A stretch of DNA of 64,000 nt from JBJMQS01 sp045802605 (GTDB lineage Bacteria > Planctomycetota > Planctomycetia > Gemmatales > Gemmataceae): contig JBJMQS010000036.1 of the NCBI GenBank assembly GCA_045802605.1, positions 124,001 through 188,000 on the forward strand. The letters run 5' to 3'. The notes below the pieces were generated by a model, which saw only the letters and a list, made by a program, of their open reading frames with translations, did no database searches and had not been told where the DNA came from. Below, in pieces: positions 59,464-64,000 of this stretch. Every line of letters starts with the position of its first letter. Positions within the stretch are counted from its first letter, which is position 1. A program made the translations under genes and the position numbers.

Positions 59464-60738
59464 ATGTCGTCAAAGCGCATTGTGCTCGCCACGTTTGGCT
59501 CCCTCGGCGATTTGCACCCCTATATCGCGTTGGCCCAGGGTCTGCGCGATCGTGGACACCGCCCCGTGATCGCCACGACGGCGGTGTATCAAGGACGGAT
59601 CGAATCTGCAGGCGTAGAGTTCGCGCCGATGCGGCCTGAATTGGCGGACCTGGGCGTCGATGAATTTGAGGTTTTGCGACGGGCGAGCGATCCGCGAAAC
59701 GGCACGGCCTACGTGGTGCGCGATCTCGCGATGCCGTGGGTAAAGCAATCGTACGAGGACTTGCAGAAAGCGTGCGTTGGTGCCGATATTCTCGTGTCGC
59801 ATCCCCTGACCTATGCCGCGCCGGTATTAGCGGAAAAAACCGGAATCCCGTGGGCCTCGTCGGTATTGCAGCCGATGGTGCTACTGTCGGCAATCGATCC
59901 GCCGGCCGCGCTGGCCTGGTGGCGGTGGCTGGGACCTCGGGTTTTGCGATCGTTGTATTGGTTGCCCAAATTGTTCTCGCGCTCTTGGTGCCAGCCCGTG
60001 CGGGCTCTGCGGCGCGAGCTTGGCCTGCCGGCTGTGAATGGTCATCCGATTTTCGAGGGCCAGTTCGCACCGCGACTCAATCTCGCGCTTTTTTCGCGCC
60101 ACTTTGCCAGGCCGCAAGCCGACTGGCCGGCAAACACACACACGACGGGCTTCCTCTTTTTCGATCGCCATGAGGCCGGCGAGGGCATGAGCGCTGAGTT
60201 GCGGATGTTCTTGGATGCCGGGCCACCACCCGTCGTGTTCACACTCGGCTCCTCGGCCGTCATGTTGGGCCGCGAGTTCTTTCGGGTGAGCTTCGAGATT
60301 GCACGCCGGCTGGGCGTGCGCGCGGTGCTGCTTACTGGAAAGGACGAAAGCATCCGCCCAGACAATACCCACCCGGACATTTTCGTGGCGAACTACGCCC
60401 CTTACTCCGAGTTGTTCCCCCACGCCGCAGCCGTCGTGCATCAAGGCGGTGTCGGCACGACCGGCCAAGTGCTCGTGGCGGGTGTGCCGCAATTGGTCGT
60501 GCCATTCGCGCACGATCAGCCGGACAACGCGGCACGAATTGTTCGCCTCGGCGTGGGACGAGCGCTGCCGATCGGGAAATACCATTTGCCCCGAGCGTGC
60601 AGCGAAGTGCAACGACTATTGGAATTGCCGGAATATGCTGAGCGAGCAAGGCTGTTGGGTGAGTTGATTCGAAAGGAAGATGGCGTCGGAACTGCCTGTG
60701 AATCAATTGTGGATTTTCTCAAATCGGACGTGGTATGA
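59464..60738 (+). CDS. UDP-glycosyltransferase-like (GT1) protein, 424 aa
   Basis: GT-B fold of the macroside/sterol glycosyltransferase type. The N-terminus has IVLATFGSLGDLHPYIALAQ and GLRDRGHRPVIATT. The C-terminal lobe has PPVVFTLGSSAVMLGREFFR, NYAPYSELFPHAAAVVHQGG and VGTTGQVLVAGVPQLVVPFA, HDQPDNA. The HQGGxGT and HDQ residues bind the UDP-sugar. It probably glycosylates a lipid or small molecule. ATG 59464 was chosen over upstream in-frame starts because it begins at the first strand. Confidence 0.92.
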   Translation: MSSKRIVLATFGSLGDLHPYIALAQGLRDRGHRPVIATTAVYQGRIESAGVEFAPMRPELADLGVDEFEVLRRASDPRNGTAYVVRDLAMPWVKQSYEDLQKACVGADILVSHPLTYAAPVLAEKTGIPWASSVLQPMVLLSAIDPPAALAWWRWLGPRVLRSLYWLPKLFSRSWCQPVRALRRELGLPAVNGHPIFEGQFAPRLNLALFSRHFARPQADWPANTHTTGFLFFDRHEAGEGMSAELRMFLDAGPPPVVFTLGSSAVMLGREFFRVSFEIARRLGVRAVLLTGKDESIRPDNTHPDIFVANYAPYSELFPHAAAVVHQGGVGTTGQVLVAGVPQLVVPFAHDQPDNAARIVRLGVGRALPIGKYHLPRACSEVQRLLELPEYAERARLLGELIRKEDGVGTACESIVDFLKSDVV

Positions 60739-60763
60739 TTTGGATGTCGTCTAGGAGGTTCCC

Positions 60764-60988
60764 ATGGCCGCCGATACGCCTGAGCCCTCGAAGTGGCCCC
60801 CGCCGGATAGCCCAGAACTGCAAGAATTTTATCGCAAGGCTTATGCGAAGATTCGCTCTGAACTAACGCAAGAAGACCTAGAGGAATGTCTGAAAATCGA
60901 CGAATCGGGCATCCCATTTGAAGACGTCATCGCTGAGATGGAGAGGATTCACGCTGAGTATCAGCGCAAGAAGAGAAATGCAAGTTGA
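60764..60988 (+). CDS. Small acidic protein, possible antitoxin, 74 aa
   Basis: AGGAGG lies six bases before ATG 60764. The product is charged and helical (YRKAYAKIRSELTQEDLEEC, DVIAEMERIHAEYQRKKRNA), with a Pro-rich start. Its stop overlaps the start of the next gene (TTGA). Size, acidity and coupling resemble antitoxin-toxin modules; I see no DNA-binding motif. It could equally be a small regulator or chaperone of its neighbour. Confidence 0.6.
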   Translation: MAADTPEPSKWPPPDSPELQEFYRKAYAKIRSELTQEDLEECLKIDESGIPFEDVIAEMERIHAEYQRKKRNAS

Positions 60989-61296
60989 GCGGTGGAAACG
61001 GCCAAAGTCGGTTGTTTCGCGTCGTCGCTTCAACGGCGGTAAAGAACCAGTTCGTTGAAACTCTGCATGTTGCGGAAGTTTTCGGAGTCGCGACAGAAGT
61101 GATTGCGGTTTCGAAGCAAATCTTGGGCGAGTTGCGGATTAACGCGACCGGTTTCGGTGAGCCGCTCTATGAGTTAGAGCACACTCAGCAGCAGGTGCGA
61201 ATGGGAGGAATTGCCCCACTATTTGTCACGTATGCAGTGCACGAAAAATTCATGACCGTTTTCATCAAGAACTTTGAACTATTGATTAATCCCTGA
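60985..61296 (+). CDS. RelE/ParE-like hypothetical protein, possible toxin, 103 aa
   Basis: The TTG start overlaps the upstream stop (TTGA at 60985-60988). The layout (KNQFVETLHVAEVFGVATEV, ILGELRINATGFGEPLYELE, QQQVRMGGIAPLFVTYAVHE, MTVFIKNFELL) has the helix-helix-strand-strand order of RelE/ParE-type proteins, ending in a hydrophobic strand. I recall similar 'GEPLYxL..ITYAVHE' proteins paired with small partners in planctomycetes. Toxicity is unproven. It is convergent with the ABC-2 permease gene, with adjoining stops. Confidence 0.6.
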   Translation: MSGGNGQSRLFRVVASTAVKNQFVETLHVAEVFGVATEVIAVSKQILGELRINATGFGEPLYELEHTQQQVRMGGIAPLFVTYAVHEKFMTVFIKNFELLINP

Positions 61297-62070
61297 TCAC
61301 ACATCTTTGCGCGAAAAGCCCACCATCCCAACCAGTGCCGCGCCCATCGCCACATATAGCGAGTACTTCGTCAGGTTCCACAGGGCGAATCGGTCGAACT
61401 CGCCGCGGAGTAGCGATGGGAGTATCTCGATGAGCCGATCGGGTGTCAAATAGTTCGAAGGCAAGAACGTGAGCAAGAAGCCCACGGTGTAGAGGCCGAT
61501 CCAAAGCAAGCTCAGCGCGAGCATTTGCGAGTTGCAAAGCGCACTCACCGTCAGACCGCAGCACACAATCGCTGCCAGCATTGCCGCCAGCGCGCCAAGG
61601 GCCGCGGCGCAGCCCGTCCAGGTCACCAGGCCCGGGAACAAATAGCCGCACAGGATCAGGATGCCGCCGCCAAAAAACAGATACGTGCAAAGCACCGAGA
61701 TCAATCGTGCGTGCAGTTTTGCCAGGAAGAATTGATACCGGCTAATGCCACGACATAGCACCGAGTCAGCCAGCGAACCACGCTCGGCCGCGATGGCCCC
61801 GGCCGCGAAAGCCATGACCAGCGTCGTTGTTCCTAGCGCGGACCAATGCAACAGATTGCCGACCACTTTGTCCACGGTCTGAACGATATGCGTTTCGCGA
61901 TACACCGCGAATTTGTGCGTGAGATAGAGCGAAGTTGCAATCAGCGATGCGATGACCCACGTCCGCCAGACCCAATTGCGCGGCGTCGAACGCAGATCAG
62001 TCTTGAGCACGGCATAGTACGGCAGCCAGCGATGATACTTGGCTGCGGTCAGGATCGGCATCATGTCCAT
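61297..62070 (-). CDS. ABC-2 type permease subunit, 257 aa
   Basis: The start at ATG 62070 (MDMMPILTAAKYHRWLPYYA) removes a non-family extension. Six membrane segments are visible: VWRTWVIASLIATSLYL, LGTTTLVMAFAAGAIAAERG, LISVLCTYLFFGGGILILCG, ALGALAAMLAAIVCCGLTVS, LALSLLWIGLYTVGFLLTFL and KYSLYVAMGAALVGMVGFS. SLADSVLCRGISRYQFFLAK is the cytoplasmic coupling loop typical of ABC-2 exporters. It partners the ATPase encoded just upstream. The substrate is unknown. Confidence 0.85.
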   Translation of the reverse strand: MDMMPILTAAKYHRWLPYYAVLKTDLRSTPRNWVWRTWVIASLIATSLYLTHKFAVYRETHIVQTVDKVVGNLLHWSALGTTTLVMAFAAGAIAAERGSLADSVLCRGISRYQFFLAKLHARLISVLCTYLFFGGGILILCGYLFPGLVTWTGCAAALGALAAMLAAIVCCGLTVSALCNSQMLALSLLWIGLYTVGFLLTFLPSNYLTPDRLIEILPSLLRGEFDRFALWNLTKYSLYVAMGAALVGMVGFSRKDV

Positions 62071-62086
62071 GGCAGTTTCCAATTGT

Positions 62087-62111
62087 AGTCGCGTTGCTCC
62101 GCAACGCGACT
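62087..62111. repeat. Short perfect hairpin between transporter genes
   Basis: AGTCGCGTTGC (62087-62097) and GCAACGCGACT (62101-62111) pair perfectly around TCC. A further CCGTCGCGGAGCGACCGG hairpin follows. It has the look of a REP-like element in the ATPase-permease gap. Confidence 0.75.
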
Positions 62112-62134
62112 CCCGTCGCGGAGCGACCGGACTA

Positions 62135-63136
62135 CTACGCTGCTTCAGCGGGCGTATAGAGCCGGGTGAAGCCGCGAGATTCTTCCTTTTCCACCAAGTC
62201 GAGGAATGCTTGCTCGGTCTGCTGGCCCATGGTGCGGATCGCAAGGATGTTCACCTTGTTGTCCGAAAGCACCATGCAAACGTTGGCGAGGGCGGACGAA
62301 GCAAAGACCTCGTCGTTAAATCGCAATTCGAGCCGGCGCTGCTTGATTACCACACTCTTGAACTCGTTCGAGGACTTCAGCGTGCCGACCGCTTTGGTGA
62401 CTGACTTCTGGTCGCCATCGAGATCGATCTCGAACTGGGATTTGCGAATCCGGCCCTTGAGCTCGGTCAGCGACCCGGAGAATATTAGATGCCCACGGCT
62501 CAACACCGCGGCGTGATTACACACTTCATCCACGTCGGCGAGATTATGGCTCGATATGATCAGCGTTTTTTCGGCCGCGAGTTGCTTGATCAGGTCCAGC
62601 ATCGAGCGGCGGGCTTCGATGTCGAGGCCATGCGTCGGCTCGTCCCAAATCAAAAGGTCCGGCTCGTTGATCAAGCTAGCGGCAACAGCGAGCCGGGCGA
62701 TCATGCCGTTGGAAAAGTTGTCCACTTTTTGGCCCGATGCGGCGAGGAGATCGACCGCCCGGATCAGATTCGCCAACCGCGGCTGTCGGGCCATTCGTGA
62801 AAGCCCGAACAGGCGAGCGACATAGTCCAGATAAGTGATCGGGGTCATCCCCTTGGGAAACCGCGGATTGGTCGGGATGTAACCGACCCGGCGGCGAAGC
62901 ACGCCGCCATTGGTCGTCATTTTCTTGCCGAAGAGCATGACCTTGCCGGCCGTGGGCCGATGCAGGCCAAGAATGAGTCGCAATAGGGTGGTTTTGCCCG
63001 CACCATTAGGGCCAAGCAAACCCAAGACGGTACCCGGCTCGATGTTCAAGGAGACATCGTTCAGTGCGATCTGCCGATTTTGATAGATCTTGGTCAGTCG
63101 AAGTGTTTCGACGACCAGATCAGCTTTCTCCGCCAT
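62135..63136 (-). CDS. ABC-2 exporter ATPase, 333 aa
   Basis: The motifs are Walker A GLLGPNGAGKTTLLRLILGL, Q-loop region VGYIPTNPRFPKGMTPITYL, an atypical signature NFSNGMIARLAVAASLI in place of LSGGQ, Walker B LLIWDEPTHGLDIEARRS and switch His IISSHNLADVDEVC. A C-terminal ~100-residue regulatory domain follows (SQFEIDLDGDQKSVTKAVGT). This is the typical NatA/CcmA-like exporter class. The degenerate signature may lower ATPase activity or alter pairing. The permease gene follows after ~65 bases. Confidence 0.92.
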   Translation of the reverse strand: MAEKADLVVETLRLTKIYQNRQIALNDVSLNIEPGTVLGLLGPNGAGKTTLLRLILGLHRPTAGKVMLFGKKMTTNGGVLRRRVGYIPTNPRFPKGMTPITYLDYVARLFGLSRMARQPRLANLIRAVDLLAASGQKVDNFSNGMIARLAVAASLINEPDLLIWDEPTHGLDIEARRSMLDLIKQLAAEKTLIISSHNLADVDEVCNHAAVLSRGHLIFSGSLTELKGRIRKSQFEIDLDGDQKSVTKAVGTLKSSNEFKSVVIKQRRLELRFNDEVFASSALANVCMVLSDNKVNILAIRTMGQQTEQAFLDLVEKEESRGFTRLYTPAEAA

Positions 63137-63334
63137 GACAGCCCCCGCGGCCGCGCAAAATCTGCCCGGCGCTCCGTGTCAACGCGGGGCTATAACGAGA
63201 GAGCGAGGGCTTGCCTAGATCAAATTTCCGCCGAAAGACACACAAAAACTCCTCGGCAGGGACGTGGAACTTAAATTTGCATGATCGAACCAAGGGACGC
63301 ATTACAATGAACCTTGTCCCTCGGAGTAGCCACG

Positions 63335-63997
63335 ATGGCGAAGATCGCCCCGTCGATCTTGTCCGCGAATTTTGCTCGCCTGGGCGAAGAAGTAGCCACC
63401 GTCGAGCGCGCTGGCGTTGATCGCATTCATGTCGATGTCATGGATGGCCACTTTGTGCCCAATCTCAGCATGGGCCCGGTCGTCGTCAAAGCCCTTCGGC
63501 CTATTACCAAACTGCCCCTCGAAGTGCATCTGATGGTGACCGATCCGGTCACGTATGCCGAGCCTTTCCTCAAACTGGGCGCCGACACTGTCATCGGCCA
63601 CATCGAAGTGCTGGCCGACCCCCGGCCTTGGCTCCGGTCTATCCGGCAGCGCGGCAAACGGGTCGGGTTGGCGGTCAATCCCGAGCACCCCGTCGAGCGG
63701 CTCGAACCTTACTTGGCCGAGATCGATCTGGCACTGTGCATGACCGTACATCCCGGCTTTGGCGGCCAGGCGTTTATTTCCGGGAGTCCGGAACGGATAC
63801 GGGCCCTGCGAGAAATGATCGATCGGCACAATCCTGCCTGCGAATTGGAAGTGGACGGCGGCGTGGATATGAAAACAGCAGCCGCTTGCGTCCAAAATGG
63901 TGCCAATGTCTTGGTCGCCGGCGCGGCGATTTTCGATTCTGCGGATGGTCCTGAATTTGCGGCCCGCCAGCTCGTCAAAGATTATGGGGCCCAATGA
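63335..63997 (+). CDS. rpe: Ribulose-phosphate 3-epimerase, 220 aa
   Basis: GGAG lies eight bases before ATG 63335. The TIM-barrel enzyme is complete: KIAPSILSANFARLGEEVAT, RIHVDVMDGHFVPNLSMGPV, LEVHLMVTDP, MTVHPGFGGQAFISGS, LEVDGGVDMKTAAACVQNGA and NVLVAGAAIFD. The catalytic Asp (VDVMDG, VDGG) and metal His residues are present. It interconverts ribulose-5-phosphate and xylulose-5-phosphate. It is divergent from the ABC exporter. Confidence 0.97.
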   Translation: MAKIAPSILSANFARLGEEVATVERAGVDRIHVDVMDGHFVPNLSMGPVVVKALRPITKLPLEVHLMVTDPVTYAEPFLKLGADTVIGHIEVLADPRPWLRSIRQRGKRVGLAVNPEHPVERLEPYLAEIDLALCMTVHPGFGGQAFISGSPERIRALREMIDRHNPACELEVDGGVDMKTAAACVQNGANVLVAGAAIFDSADGPEFAARQLVKDYGAQ

Positions 63998-64000
63998 GGT

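Overview
The window looks like chromosomal DNA of a planctomycete, most likely near the Gemmataceae. The evidence is a DUF1559 pseudopilin-type protein with a prepilin leader, a large SdrD-B/FG-GAP surface protein with an LExRLTP-like N-terminus, an array of ~65-residue 'ILxWADxHxxRTGxW' modules, a HEAT-like secreted Ala/Pro-rich protein, and several families of long palindromic intergenic repeats. The placement is by resemblance only; no rRNA or complete phylogenetic marker set is present.

Layout. 1-5300: small membrane proteins, a membrane-bound J-domain protein, a small XRE regulator, a broken repeat-module gene and unknowns. 5600-9830: a mobile-looking cassette (small protein, winged-helix regulator, large serine recombinase, ParB-like protein, RepB-like protein), the last three overlapping by ATGA. 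10.2-11.5 kb: small zinc ribbons around a predicted PD-(D/E)XK nuclease. 11.7-13.5 kb: xseA-xseB. 13.6-24.1 kb is an accessory, defence-like island. It holds a DUF262/DUF1524 (GmrSD-like) protein, a convergent five-gene overlapping operon ending in a PD-(D/E)XK nuclease and an HNH endonuclease, and a divergent operon in which a helicase-like protein overlaps an unusual reverse transcriptase. The reverse transcriptase is followed by a GC-rich structured stretch with a terminator, then a possible DUF7002-like gene. This reverse-transcriptase operon is my best candidate for an undescribed system.

24-36 kb: unknowns, an FHA protein, three zinc-ribbon mini-proteins flanking a frameshifted DUF1559 gene, the 1216-residue surface protein, phoU-pstB, a DUF1573 protein and a ComF-like protein. 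36.5-64 kb is mostly core and envelope: two glycosyltransferases, a thioesterase, a LolD/FtsX-type ABC transporter, an outer-membrane protein, a nucleoside transporter followed by upp, an FKBP, purB, a slipin, gatB, an ABC-2 exporter, a possible toxin-antitoxin pair and rpe.

Two window-wide patterns stand out. First, at least six genes are split by net one-base losses whose repair restores a full family-like reading frame, so either the assembly carries indels or this region is decaying. Second, long near-perfect inverted repeats of at least four sequence families lie between genes, and one sits in frame inside an ABC permease.
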